Numbered from the stretch's first letter, positions 1 to 8,087 are shown. The stretch is DNA of 54,103 bases from Pseudobacteroides sp. (GCF_036567765.1 NZ_DATCTU010000079.1:1-54103); one strand, 5' to 3'. The notes: generated by a model not told the origin, from the letters alone. Made by a program: numbers and translations.

Positions 1-26
1 TGGGAAATATTAAATTTTAGAGTTAT

Positions 27-50
27 CCCCTGATCCTTGATCGGGGGTTT
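27..50 (+). terminator. Hairpin with short T run
   Basis: CCCC at 27-30 pairs with GGGG at 44-47, and an inner GATC/GATC stem (32-35 with 39-42) closes a 3-nt loop; TTT follows. It would end a plus-strand gene lying before the window. The T run is short, so it may instead be a structural 3' end of the neighbouring GC-rich block. Confidence 0.4.
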
Positions 51-98
51 CATTTATATCTAAGTTGGTACCAAACTTGATATTCTTTTAAACCACCC

Positions 99-157
99 CC
101 ACCGCCCTGAGGGCTCGTCTTCATTGCCAGACGGGCTAGACCCCACAAAATTAACTA
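99..157. other. GC-rich block with nested hairpins
   Basis: This stretch is far richer in G and C than its AT-rich surroundings. It holds GCCC/GGGC (3-nt loop) and CGTCT/AGACG (8-nt loop) inverted repeats. It lies just beyond the 3' end of the truncated phosphatase-family gene on the minus strand. I do not recognise it; it could be the edge of an inserted element or a structured 3' region. Confidence 0.35.
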
Positions 158-178
158 GCAGTATCATTGAGTAGCTTT

Positions 179-787
179 TCACGGGTTAATTGAAGACTGT
201 CCAAAAAAGTCTGAATAGTCAATATGATATGATTTATCTTCTCTTTTGTGTAAATAAAAAGTAGGGTTTGATTCCATACCTTGAAATTCATTTTCTTTAC
301 AATGATAACAACTATGCAAATTAAAACTTTCTAAATCTTTTACTACTGCTGAATGTGTTCTAATCTTATGTCCTTTATCCCAACAACTATTACTGTTAAA
401 ATCACCACATATTAATAGATTTTTCAGTGCTTCCAATTTTTTGAAATGTATCTTTAAATAGACATATATATCTTCTATATAGTTCCCACATGCCCATATA
501 CCAATTAGGTTCAAATTGTCATTAATGGTACATGAAATAAACCATTCTAATCCATACGACTCCCATTCACAATTCTTTAATACAACTCCCTCTTTTACAA
601 ATATACCCAAGCCTTTATTTTTGTATCCAACCCATAAATAATTGCTCGCAAACTTACTATATCCTTCATCATTTACTGTTTTTGGGTCCTCACATTCTTG
701 AATAATAAATATATCAGCATTTAAATTTTTAACAGCACTGAATTTTTTTCTAAATGCACCATTGCAATTCCATGTTACTACTCGCAA
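179..787 (-). CDS. Endonuclease/exonuclease/phosphatase family protein, C-terminally truncated
   Basis: This belongs to the EEP fold of metal-dependent phosphoesterases. The first strand reads VVTWNCNG, followed by a QE metal ligand near residue 30, the GDFNSN loop in the middle and KSYHIDY near the end. I chose the TTG at 787 because GAGGTGAGG sits six bases upstream; this gives 202 residues, and a longer reading to 847 has no ribosome site. Full-length EEP proteins continue past HIDY for about 50 residues and end with an SDHxP catalytic motif. Here the frame runs into about ten unrelated residues and stops, so the catalytic histidine is missing. The gene is probably inactive or disrupted. 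Family assignment is firm; substrate (DNA, lipid or other) is unknown. Confidence 0.6.
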   Translation of the reverse strand: MRVVTWNCNGAFRKKFSAVKNLNADIFIIQECEDPKTVNDEGYSKFASNYLWVGYKNKGLGIFVKEGVVLKNCEWESYGLEWFISCTINDNLNLIGIWACGNYIEDIYVYLKIHFKKLEALKNLLICGDFNSNSCWDKGHKIRTHSAVVKDLESFNLHSCYHCKENEFQGMESNPTFYLHKREDKSYHIDYSDFFGQSSINP

Positions 788-833
788 ATAGATCCTCACC
801 TCAAATCTAAAAAAACTCCAGAGACAATCTCTA

Positions 834-858
834 AAAACCCGGGCCATGGATGGCCCGG
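834..858 (-). terminator. Palindromic hairpin followed by T5 (minus strand)
   Basis: CCGGGCCA and TGGCCCGG form an 8-bp stem around a 4-nt loop. Read on the minus strand it is followed by GTTTTTAG. It lies between the polyphosphate operon and the EEP gene, so it would act as a second terminator or as a leader hairpin for the EEP gene. Confidence 0.5.
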
Positions 859-910
859 CAATCGTCTGATTTCGTACAACATCCTATATCTGTAATGATT
901 ACGTCCATGC

Positions 911-955
911 AAAAAAATATTGCTGCATTAGCGAAAAGTTTTTCGCTAATGCAGC
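911..955 (-). terminator. Rho-independent terminator of the ppx-ppk operon
   Basis: GCTGCATTAGCGAA (922-935) pairs perfectly with 942-955. On the minus strand the 14-bp stem is followed by a seven-T run (911-917), directly downstream of the ppk stop codon. Confidence 0.85.
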
Positions 956-962
956 CTATAAA

Positions 963-3185
963 TCACTTCGTGATTTTGTCCTTGGGATCCTTATAAAGGT
1001 ATTCCTGGCTGTTGATCAATTTTCTCCTTTTACCGTGATTTCGAGTGTAGCTGCCGCTGCTTGACAAGATTCTTGCCTTTACATTGTCCTTTAAATAGAC
1101 TTCAATAATCTCCTTAATCCTCATGAATGTTTCGCTTTCTTCTACAGGGAACAAAAGCTCCACTCTTCTGTCAAGGTTTCGCGTCATCCAGTCGGCACTG
1201 GCCAGGTATATTTTTTCATCACCGCCGTTATGAAAATAGAAAATTCTGCTGTGTTCAAGGTATCTGCCTACAATGCTTCGGACTGTTATGTTTTCGCTTA
1301 TTCCCTCAACACCCGGTTTCAAGCAGCAAATTCCCCTGACTATGAGGTCAATCTTCACACCTGCACAGGATGCCTCGTAGAGCTTTCTAATTATGCCTTC
1401 GTCAACAAGAGAGTTTACCTTTGCTATTATTTGTGCTTTCTTGCCTTCTTTTGCATTTGTTATTTCATTATCAATGAGGCTGACAAATTTTGCCCTTATC
1501 CCTGTTGGTGATATGTATAACTTATGTAGGTTAGGAAGTTTGGAGTAACCTGACAGCATATTAAAGAGTGCTGATGCATCAGCACCAAAGTACGGATTGG
1601 AGGAAAAGAGTCCTAGATCAGTATAGAACTTTGCCGTCACATCATTATAATTTCCTGTGCCAAAATGAACATAACGCTTCACACCATCCTGCTCCATTCT
1701 TATAATAAGGAGCACCTTACAGTGGGTCTTCAATCCAACAAGCCCGTAAATAACCTGACATCCAGCCATTTCAAGCCGTTTTGCCCATTGGATATTGTTT
1801 TGCTCATCAAATCTTGCCTTAAGTTCAACCAATACGGTAACCTGCTTTCCATTTTCCGCAGCATTAATAAGTGCCTCAACAATGGGTGAATTACCGCTAA
1901 CTCTATAAAGGGTCTGCTTAATAGCCAGGACTTTAGGATCCTCTGCAGCCTCTTTTACCAACCGTACAACAGGATCAAAGGAGTCATAGGGGTGGTGCAG
2001 CAAAATGTCCTTTTTGCTTATTACATCAAAAATGTCTTCGATATCCGTTAATTCTTCCAATACCCTTGGGGTAAAGGAAGGATATTTTAAATTGTCATAG
2101 CCCGGGATTGAGCTTAATTTCATAAGGTAAGTAAGATCAAGAGGACCGTTTATATAAAAAACGCCCTGTTCTTTTATTTCAAATTCTTCCATGAGAATTT
2201 TCAAGAGTCTTGGATCGGTTTTTTTCTTAACCTCGAGCCTAATTACCATTCCCCATTTTCTTTTCTTAATATATTCTTCAATAGCCTGCAAAAGGTCTTC
2301 AGCATCTTCCTCGTCCAATGCCTGGTCTGTGTTTCTGGTTATTCTAAATTGTGTCAGTGTAAACTTATTGTATCCTGTAAAAAGCTTATCTATATATTTC
2401 TCAATAACATCCTCAAGGAAAACAAAGCATTCGTTGCCCGATTCATCTGAAGGAACTTTAATAAGTCTGTCAAGTACAGAAGGCACTTGTACCATTCCGA
2501 ATATGGGCTCCTCCTCATCATCGTTTTCCAATATCAGAGCTATATTGAGGCTTTTATTGAGCACAAGAGGGAAAGGCCTGCTCCTGTCTACAACCATCGG
2601 GGTCAGAACCGGGTATACAGTATTAAAATAATAATCTTCAATAAACTTATACTGTCTCTTGTCAAGCTCATTAAGCTTTTTGAGGATTATTTTTTCATTT
2701 TTCAAAGCAGGGATAAGAGATTTATTGTAGCAATCATATTGTTGTTTAACCATTGAATGTATCTTCTCTACAATTTTGGTGAGCTGCTCCTCAGGCGTCA
2801 GACCTGAAAAGTCGCGGCTGTTTATACCGGCAAGATACTGATCCATAAGGGAAGCAACCCTGACCATGAAAAACTCATCAAGATTGGAGCTTACAATGGA
2901 TAAAAATTTCATCCTTTCAATAACAGGATTATTTTTAAGGTCACAAGCCTCTTCCAAAACTCTTCCATTAAACTCAAGCCAGCTTAATTCTCTGTTAATA
3001 AACACATTTTTTTCATGAGACTTAGCTTTAGTTTTATCCTGTGCTTTACTTTTGCTTTGTATTTTGTTTTGCGTTTTGTTTTGTGTTTTGTTCTTGATTT
3101 CAGTTTTATCCTGTGCTTTGTCCTCCATTTTACCTGAATTCTTAATGGGCTTATTTAAATTGTTCTTGTCCTGAGACTTCATCAC
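963..3185 (-). CDS. ppk1: Polyphosphate kinase 1
   Basis: Reversibly transfers the ATP gamma-phosphate to polyphosphate. The PPK1 N-domain begins at FINRELSWLEFN (62-73). The head domain (roughly 170-370) and two phospholipase-D-like catalytic domains follow. The phosphorylated histidine is H488 in THCK, and the second catalytic histidine is H645 in LEHSR. ALYxxS-type substrate residues lie in KQTLYRVSGNSP (423-434). The 740-residue length exceeds the usual ~690-700 because the first ~60 residues are a low-complexity K/Q/N/T tail built of NKTQ/QDKT units, positively charged and probably disordered. The gene lies 9 bp after ppx in the same operon and ends at a strong terminator. Function is firm; the role of the tail is unknown. 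Confidence 0.96.
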   Translation of the reverse strand: MMKSQDKNNLNKPIKNSGKMEDKAQDKTEIKNKTQNKTQNKIQSKSKAQDKTKAKSHEKNVFINRELSWLEFNGRVLEEACDLKNNPVIERMKFLSIVSSNLDEFFMVRVASLMDQYLAGINSRDFSGLTPEEQLTKIVEKIHSMVKQQYDCYNKSLIPALKNEKIILKKLNELDKRQYKFIEDYYFNTVYPVLTPMVVDRSRPFPLVLNKSLNIALILENDDEEEPIFGMVQVPSVLDRLIKVPSDESGNECFVFLEDVIEKYIDKLFTGYNKFTLTQFRITRNTDQALDEEDAEDLLQAIEEYIKKRKWGMVIRLEVKKKTDPRLLKILMEEFEIKEQGVFYINGPLDLTYLMKLSSIPGYDNLKYPSFTPRVLEELTDIEDIFDVISKKDILLHHPYDSFDPVVRLVKEAAEDPKVLAIKQTLYRVSGNSPIVEALINAAENGKQVTVLVELKARFDEQNNIQWAKRLEMAGCQVIYGLVGLKTHCKVLLIIRMEQDGVKRYVHFGTGNYNDVTAKFYTDLGLFSSNPYFGADASALFNMLSGYSKLPNLHKLYISPTGIRAKFVSLIDNEITNAKEGKKAQIIAKVNSLVDEGIIRKLYEASCAGVKIDLIVRGICCLKPGVEGISENITVRSIVGRYLEHSRIFYFHNGGDEKIYLASADWMTRNLDRRVELLFPVEESETFMRIKEIIEVYLKDNVKARILSSSGSYTRNHGKRRKLINSQEYLYKDPKDKITK

Positions 3186-3194
3186 TAAACACTC

Positions 3195-4757
3195 CTAAAT
3201 CCTTTTTAGAATTATTTTTGGTCTAACTCCCATTACATCTTCAAAAAATCCCGATACCTGTGAAAAACTCCATTGTTCAAGCATTATGTCTTCTTTGGAT
3301 GTCACCTTGAATAATAACTCGTTTTTGTTAACTGTTATTTCGAAGGCAGTTATTTTCTGCTTGTGTGATACGTCCAAGGCCTCGGAAAGCCTTAAAATAG
3401 CTGCCAGCTTTGAAACAGTCAGCCTGTCAATTTCGTTAAGATCTGAATATTGCTTATGGGTAGTGTCAGGGAGATCTTCCTCGTGGTACCTTACAATATT
3501 TGCAATAAGGTTTACTTCTCTATCTGAAAAACCCATAATATCTTGATACTGGATTATGTTGTAAGAATGGATATCATGGCTGTTATAATTAATATATTTT
3601 CCTATGTCGTGCAAAATAGCAGAAACCCTGAAACAAAACCTTTCGCGGCTCCCCAGATTGTGAAATCTTTGTGTCTGGTCAAATATAGAAAGAGCTGTTT
3701 TTTCTATATATGCACTGTGATGTTCATCAATAAAGTATTTCTTACCTATATTCCAGACCAGACTTATAATATCGTCTATTATTTTTTTCTTTCTTGGGGT
3801 TTCATGCCATTGATCGGCAATATCAGCAAGTATACCGTTTCTTAAGGATAAAAAGGGTGCATATATTCCGTCAGATTCAGTCATATGTAAGAAACTTCTA
3901 AAAAGTACCATGGAAGGGAGTAAAATTTCAGCCTGATTTTTCTGCAGTTTGAACTTTTCTTCAATTTGCTCGGTTGTAAGATGGTTTATTTTGTCAAAGA
4001 GCTTTTCGAAGGTATCCCTTCCTATAGTCCTTATGCTGTCTGGAAGGTTTTCTTCCTTCACAATTTCCATTTCGCAAAGTTTAAGGATAGTTTTAAGTTC
4101 TCCGCCCAAACCTATAAAGTTATCTATTCGGGCACCCTTAATAATTGATTTCAAAAAGTCAACTTCACTCTTAATATATTCCTGAAGCACACTGGAAAAA
4201 TGCAGGGACCTTTTCTGCAGATCCGCTAAAACCTCCCGAAGCCGCAATGAGCCTATTTTCAAGTATTCTGTAAATTTGAGCTTGTTATCTGAATATACAG
4301 ATACCTCAACGCCTCCGGATCTAATATCTACGATAAGGGAATCCTTTTTATTTATAAACTTGGTGTTTAAAAGATAATCCCTTAGTGCTTTATACATGTA
4401 ATAACGTTCTTTGGCATTATTGATAACCTCAATGCTAACGCCTGTTTGAAGCTTCACCTGATCTAAAAGATAATCCCTGTTTTTTGCTTCTCTAATTGCA
4501 CTTGTTCCAACGACCATGTAGTTTTTGATCCTATAGTCCCTCATAAGCTTTGTATAGCCTTTTAATATTTCACAAAGCTCCATTATGGTTTCATTCTGGA
4601 TTTTGCCGTATGAAAAAGAATCTCTTCCAAGGTTGGTGTTTTTTTCTACATCTTCGAGAATGTCGATTTCACCATCGGCACCAATTTGAGCTATAGTCAT
4701 ACGAACAAGATTTGAACCTACATCAAGTGCTGCAACAACTTCAATTTTTCGAACCAT
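3195..4757 (-). CDS. ppx: Ppx/GppA-family phosphatase with C-terminal HD domain
   Basis: Exopolyphosphatase/guanosine pentaphosphatase family, expected to hydrolyse polyphosphate or pppGpp. The actin-like N-domain starts with DVGSNLVRM (12-20), and IREAKNRDYL (88-97) and IGLGGEL (215-221) match the family. The second phosphate loop is unusual: where the family has DIGGGSTE, this protein has DIRSGGVE (144-151), so activity may be reduced or changed. An HD domain follows, with LHDIGKY at 382-388 and RYHEEDLP near 423-430. The start ATG lies 23 bp after the upstream membrane-protein gene. Pairing with ppk in one operon suggests polyphosphate turnover control. A purely regulatory role cannot be excluded. 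Confidence 0.85.
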   Translation of the reverse strand: MVRKIEVVAALDVGSNLVRMTIAQIGADGEIDILEDVEKNTNLGRDSFSYGKIQNETIMELCEILKGYTKLMRDYRIKNYMVVGTSAIREAKNRDYLLDQVKLQTGVSIEVINNAKERYYMYKALRDYLLNTKFINKKDSLIVDIRSGGVEVSVYSDNKLKFTEYLKIGSLRLREVLADLQKRSLHFSSVLQEYIKSEVDFLKSIIKGARIDNFIGLGGELKTILKLCEMEIVKEENLPDSIRTIGRDTFEKLFDKINHLTTEQIEEKFKLQKNQAEILLPSMVLFRSFLHMTESDGIYAPFLSLRNGILADIADQWHETPRKKKIIDDIISLVWNIGKKYFIDEHHSAYIEKTALSIFDQTQRFHNLGSRERFCFRVSAILHDIGKYINYNSHDIHSYNIIQYQDIMGFSDREVNLIANIVRYHEEDLPDTTHKQYSDLNEIDRLTVSKLAAILRLSEALDVSHKQKITAFEITVNKNELLFKVTSKEDIMLEQWSFSQVSGFFEDVMGVRPKIILKRI

Positions 4758-4779
4758 AAAAATACACCTTTCATTTTTT

Positions 4780-5586
4780 CTATAATTCCATAAAACTTTC
4801 GGTCATTTCTACAAAATCTTTTTCCGACTCATCATAAATGTTTTCCATGGTCCAGCCAATTAGCTGGTAAAAGCTCTTATCCGTTTCTAATAGGGTTATG
4901 ATATATTTTAAATCTTGGTCGTTATGATTTATGTTAACCTTTAATTGTTTTGCTTCATATCCGGATATTAATGTTATGTCTTTAATGCTTTCTTCTTCGA
5001 TTCCTGCTTCCAACTCAGTATTTTCACTTTTTACAGCATCAAAATAATCTTCCAGAGTAACATCATCACCTAATTCATCTTTACCCTCACATATAACAAG
5101 ATAGCCTTTATTTCTATTCTTACCCGACAAAATAAGGCTTGCATCCTCGTTAGAGGAAAGGTCGGCTTTTTCCCATTCTTTTGTAGCAGTAAGTTGAAAT
5201 TTGATCTCAGTGTCTTCTTTCTTTTGTCCTTCAATAGTTATTTTTTCGTTGTAGGTATCTTTATTATTTAATATATTCGATATAAAAATGAAGGAATACA
5301 CTGACATTAATGCAATACCTGCAGTTGCCAATATAAAAAATATAACGGGGATCAGTTTTCTTTTCTTTTTCTGCGTCTGGGATTTTGCATATTTATACTT
5401 GTTTATTATATCCTCATCAGACTCAGTATAGGTCTCTAAACAAAAATTTCTATACTCGGTTTCAAAATCATCAAAGGAACTGCCTTTTGAAATGGTGTAT
5501 CTGCTGCCGTCAAAATATTGCTTTTCAAAGCTGCTATATTGCTCTTCACCACTGGAAGGCTCATTAGTAAAATTTTCAGAATTCAT
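4780..5586 (-). CDS. Single-pass membrane protein, first gene of the polyphosphate operon
   Basis: 268 residues. An acidic, Ser/Tyr-rich N-terminal cytoplasmic part (1-75) ends in a KKKRK stop-transfer cluster. One transmembrane helix follows (about 78-105), then an extracellular domain of ~160 residues. That domain has the alternating strands and GY...K pattern of PsbP/DcrB-like folds; this is a weak resemblance, not an identification. Orientation is inside-N by the positive-inside rule. The best Shine-Dalgarno (AAGGAGGGGG) is about 29 bases before the ATG, with an AAGGT/ACCTT hairpin between, and no in-frame start is better placed. It leads the operon with ppx-HD and ppk, so it may sense envelope conditions or anchor the pair. 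Function unknown. Confidence 0.7.
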   Translation of the reverse strand: MNSENFTNEPSSGEEQYSSFEKQYFDGSRYTISKGSSFDDFETEYRNFCLETYTESDEDIINKYKYAKSQTQKKKRKLIPVIFFILATAGIALMSVYSFIFISNILNNKDTYNEKITIEGQKKEDTEIKFQLTATKEWEKADLSSNEDASLILSGKNRNKGYLVICEGKDELGDDVTLEDYFDAVKSENTELEAGIEEESIKDITLISGYEAKQLKVNINHNDQDLKYIITLLETDKSFYQLIGWTMENIYDESEKDFVEMTESFMEL

Positions 5587-5654
5587 AATTATTTCAAGGT
5601 TTTGTACCTTGCCCCCTCCTTAAAAGGAATTTCTCATGACAACAACCAAGGCTT

Positions 5655-5674
5655 CAAAATCACAAGTGATTTTG
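5655..5674. promoter_or_regulatory. Perfect 20-bp palindrome in the polyphosphate operon leader
   Basis: CAAAATCAC and GTGATTTTG flank a 2-bp centre. The site lies in the ~160-nt untranslated leader between the promoter (5752-5780) and the first operon gene. The short centre suits a dimeric repressor site better than an RNA hairpin. Confidence 0.35.
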
Positions 5675-5751
5675 ATCTTAATATCGTCATGTATGCTAAA
5701 AAAAATAATCACTTTAGTATAGTCTTTCATACTTTTTATTTAGCACTAGAT

Positions 5752-5780
5752 ATTATAACAAAATAAGACACAATTTTCAA
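5752..5780 (-). promoter_or_regulatory. Sigma-A-type promoter of the polyphosphate operon
   Basis: On the minus strand TTGAAA (5775-5780) is separated by exactly 17 bases from TATAAT (5752-5757). Transcription would start near 5745 and run through a ~160-nt leader. Confidence 0.7.
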
Positions 5781-6039
5781 GAAAGCTGAATTTCGTCCAT
5801 ACGGTAAAAGCATGAACCCACCTCCTACCAATACTCTCAAAGAGAGCTTTCTAAAATGCCATTTCAGCATTTGTATTTTGGCAGGGTTACCATTGTAACA
5901 ATAGCTCCTTTTATGCACAATAAGTCTAAAAGCTCTGGTATTGCTGTAATCTCATTACTCTTTTCATTCATTCATGCTTTTGCCGTGAAAAATGCACTAA
6001 GAAAATCAAAAGATACTAAACATTTAGTTGTTATTTCAA
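5781..6039. other. Intergenic stretch with no supported gene
   Basis: It lies between the two divergent promoters. A 25-codon minus-strand frame starting at 5813 has a fine AGGAGG site but overlaps the operon promoter and resembles nothing I know. A CTCTC/GAGAG mini-hairpin is present near 5834-5850. No tRNA or known riboswitch core is visible. Confidence 0.4.
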
Positions 6040-6068
6040 TTGATATTGGCAATGAATAATTATATAAT
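6040..6068 (+). promoter_or_regulatory. Sigma-A-type promoter of the RiPP cassette
   Basis: TTGATA (6040-6045), a 17-base spacer and TATAAT (6063-6068). Start would be near 6075, giving a ~125-nt leader before the GTG start of the precursor gene. Confidence 0.75.
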
Positions 6069-6199
6069 GGTGTTAATACCCGTTAATTACATTTAATGGT
6101 ATAGTGCCAAGATTATTGAGTAACTATATAAAAATATGTAAATATGGCTGGAATCTGCTAGACAATAAAAATTATAAAAATTCTCAGGAGGGTAAAACA

Positions 6200-6439
6200 G
6201 TGGATAAAGAGAGCACACCAAAAACCCAATTAACAGATGAAGAACTAATGGAAATGGTTGGAGGCTTTGATACAGCTGCAAGCGAGAATATAACTTCGCC
6301 TGTAACTATAGAAAAGTATGGAATTCCACCAATGATGAAATATGGTATTAAACCACCCATTACAAAATACGGTATAATACCGCCGACTCTAAAATATGGT
6401 ATTATTCCTATTATGAAATATGGAATTAAGCCTTATTAG
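6200..6439 (+). CDS. RiPP precursor peptide with five KYGI repeats
   Basis: 79 residues from the GTG at 6200, chosen because AGGAGG lies eight bases upstream; longer readings lack a ribosome site. The N-terminal half is an acidic leader ending in LTDEELMEMVGG (11-22), the classic double-glycine leader cut by C39-type peptidases. After a short spacer the core repeats KYGI at 39-42, 47-50, 56-59, 65-68 and 73-76, separated by 4-5 residues rich in Pro, Ile, Met and Thr. There is no Cys, Trp or Ser in the repeat part, which argues against a lanthipeptide, a sactipeptide or Cys-rich ranthipeptide. The next gene, 65 bp on, is a radical SAM/SPASM maturase, so the repeats are the likely modification sites. 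I cannot place it in a named RiPP class. Confidence 0.85.
   Translation: MDKESTPKTQLTDEELMEMVGGFDTAASENITSPVTIEKYGIPPMMKYGIKPPITKYGIIPPTLKYGIIPIMKYGIKPY
6314..6436 (+). repeat. Five imperfect tandem KYGI-coding repeats
   Basis: Units of 24-27 bases begin at 6314, 6338, 6365, 6392 and 6416. Lys, Tyr, Gly and Ile are kept in all five, while codons vary (TAT/TAC, GGA/GGT, ATT/ATA). This points to selection on the peptide and not to a very recent DNA duplication. Confidence 0.9.
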
Positions 6440-6504
6440 TACATAAACAAAAGCATTTTCCAGCCATTATATAAAAATATGATTTTTAAAATTGGAGGAA
6501 GTTT

Positions 6505-8034
6505 ATGAGTAATTTATACAATCCTATTACTGCAGTATGGGAGATTACCATGGGCTGCAACTTAAGGTGTAAGCACTGCGGTTCATCCTGTGAAAATGCT
6601 CTTGAAGGTGAGCTTATCACACAAGAAGCACTTAAGCTGTGTGACGAGATGAAGTTATTAGGTCTAAAATGGATAACCCTTTCGGGAGGAGAACCGACGA
6701 CTAGGGAGGATTGGAATATAATTGCATCAAGACTGAGTGAAAACGGAATAATCCCAAATATGATTACCAACGGCTGGCTTATGGATGACGAAATAATCAA
6801 AAAAGCAAAAAGTGCCGGAATCAATACAATAGCAATAAGCCTTGACGGCCTACAAAAGACACACGACCATATTAGAAAAAAAGGTTCCTTTGATAAGATC
6901 ATGAAATCCTTTGACATTATTACCGGTGCAGGAATTAACTGTTCTGTAATAACTACCATCAATAGCTTTAACATTAACGAGCTTGAAGAAATGCACGGCA
7001 TTTTATCCAAAAAGAATCTTTTTGGATGGCAGATTCAGCTTGGACTGCCTATGGGCAATATGGCACACAACAATGAACTGGTCTCGAGTCCGGAACACAT
7101 TGACAGGGTAATTGAATTTGCGTATAACTCCTGTAAAAAAGGCGGTATAGAAATCCAACTTGCAGATTGCATAGGTTACTTCAACAATAAAGAAATTGAA
7201 GTAAGAAAAGCACAATCTGGAAATGATGGTGAATATGGATGGGTTGGATGCGGTGCGGGTAAACATAATTTTGGAATTCTCCATAACGGAGATGTTGTCG
7301 GATGCACTTCTATAAGAAGTAAGGAATTTATTGAAGGTAATGTAAAAGAAACTTCAATAATTGATATATGGAATAACGATAAACTTTTCGCATGGAACAG
7401 AGAACTCACCAAGGACAAGCTTAAAGGATTATGTTCAAAGTGCATAAACGGCAGCAGATGTTTGGGTGGATGTGCAAATACAAGGCTTACAATGGATGGA
7501 TCTGTCTATGGCGAAAACCGCTATTGCTCGTATAATAATGCAGTAAAAAGAGCAGAAGAGCATTTAAACAGAGTATCTGATTCCCGGCTGCTCCTTGATA
7601 AATCTAGAACTTTTATAAAAAATAATAGCTTCCAATTGGCTGGAATAGTCCTTGAAAAGGTAATAGAGGCAGACAATAACAATTGTGAGGCACTGGCTCT
7701 TTATGGGTTCGCATCATTCATGCTGGGAAATTATATCGATGCAAAAAATTCTAATGAAAAGCTTCTTTCTATTTCCCCCACAGATCCATATGCACTGAAA
7801 GGTTATGGATTATCTATAGCAAAACTTGGCGATGTAGAAGAGGGTATATCATACTTGAAGAAATCCATCGAATTCGGAGCTGAAAGCTTTTTAGACCCCT
7901 ATCATGATCTAGCGGTACTGCTTTATGAAAACGGGAGAATAGATGATGCCATAAGTATTCTTGATAAAGGGAGAAGCATATCCCAAAGTTTCAGGGATGA
8001 AACTGATGATTTTTATAAAATGTTATTAGCATGA
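6505..8034 (+). CDS. Radical SAM/SPASM peptide maturase with C-terminal TPR domain
   Basis: 509 residues, ATG preceded by GGAGG. The radical SAM cluster is bound by C18, C22 and C25 (CNLRCKHC), and the SAM-binding GGEP is at 61-64. The SPASM region has seven cysteines, C249, C267, C310, C313, C319, C323 and C341. CX2CX5CX3C at 310-323 is the signature of enzymes carrying two auxiliary Fe-S clusters and acting on peptides (PqqE, anSME, AlbA type). Residues about 365-495 form TPR-like helices (FASFMLGNYIDA, YGLSIAKLGDVEEG, AVLLYENGRIDDA), an uncommon fusion that could hold the long repeated precursor. Placed 65 bp after the KYGI precursor, it most likely installs a crosslink or epimerisation at each repeat. 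No transporter or protease follows, so export must use genes elsewhere. Confidence 0.9.
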   Translation: MSNLYNPITAVWEITMGCNLRCKHCGSSCENALEGELITQEALKLCDEMKLLGLKWITLSGGEPTTREDWNIIASRLSENGIIPNMITNGWLMDDEIIKKAKSAGINTIAISLDGLQKTHDHIRKKGSFDKIMKSFDIITGAGINCSVITTINSFNINELEEMHGILSKKNLFGWQIQLGLPMGNMAHNNELVSSPEHIDRVIEFAYNSCKKGGIEIQLADCIGYFNNKEIEVRKAQSGNDGEYGWVGCGAGKHNFGILHNGDVVGCTSIRSKEFIEGNVKETSIIDIWNNDKLFAWNRELTKDKLKGLCSKCINGSRCLGGCANTRLTMDGSVYGENRYCSYNNAVKRAEEHLNRVSDSRLLLDKSRTFIKNNSFQLAGIVLEKVIEADNNNCEALALYGFASFMLGNYIDAKNSNEKLLSISPTDPYALKGYGLSIAKLGDVEEGISYLKKSIEFGAESFLDPYHDLAVLLYENGRIDDAISILDKGRSISQSFRDETDDFYKMLLA

Positions 8035-8087
8035 GTGATACATAAAATTTCTTTTTTATTTATGCCCATATATGCATATTGAATAAG

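Noticed and set aside
99..157. Group II intron 3' end or tRNA-like structure in the GC-rich block
   Set aside because: No domain V sequence and no cloverleaf with a T-loop could be drawn.
5736..5813. 25-codon minus-strand frame with a perfect AGGAGG site
   Set aside because: It overlaps the TTGAAA/TATAAT promoter of the polyphosphate operon and matches nothing recognisable; a possible leader peptide but not supported.
5856..6059. 67-codon plus-strand frame upstream of the RiPP promoter
   Set aside because: No ribosome site, and it overlaps the -35 box region; composition is not convincing.
6314..6436. Could the short repeats be a CRISPR-like or satellite array
   Set aside because: Units are 24-27 bases without unique spacers, and synonymous codon changes keep the KYGI peptide, so the repeat is protein-level.
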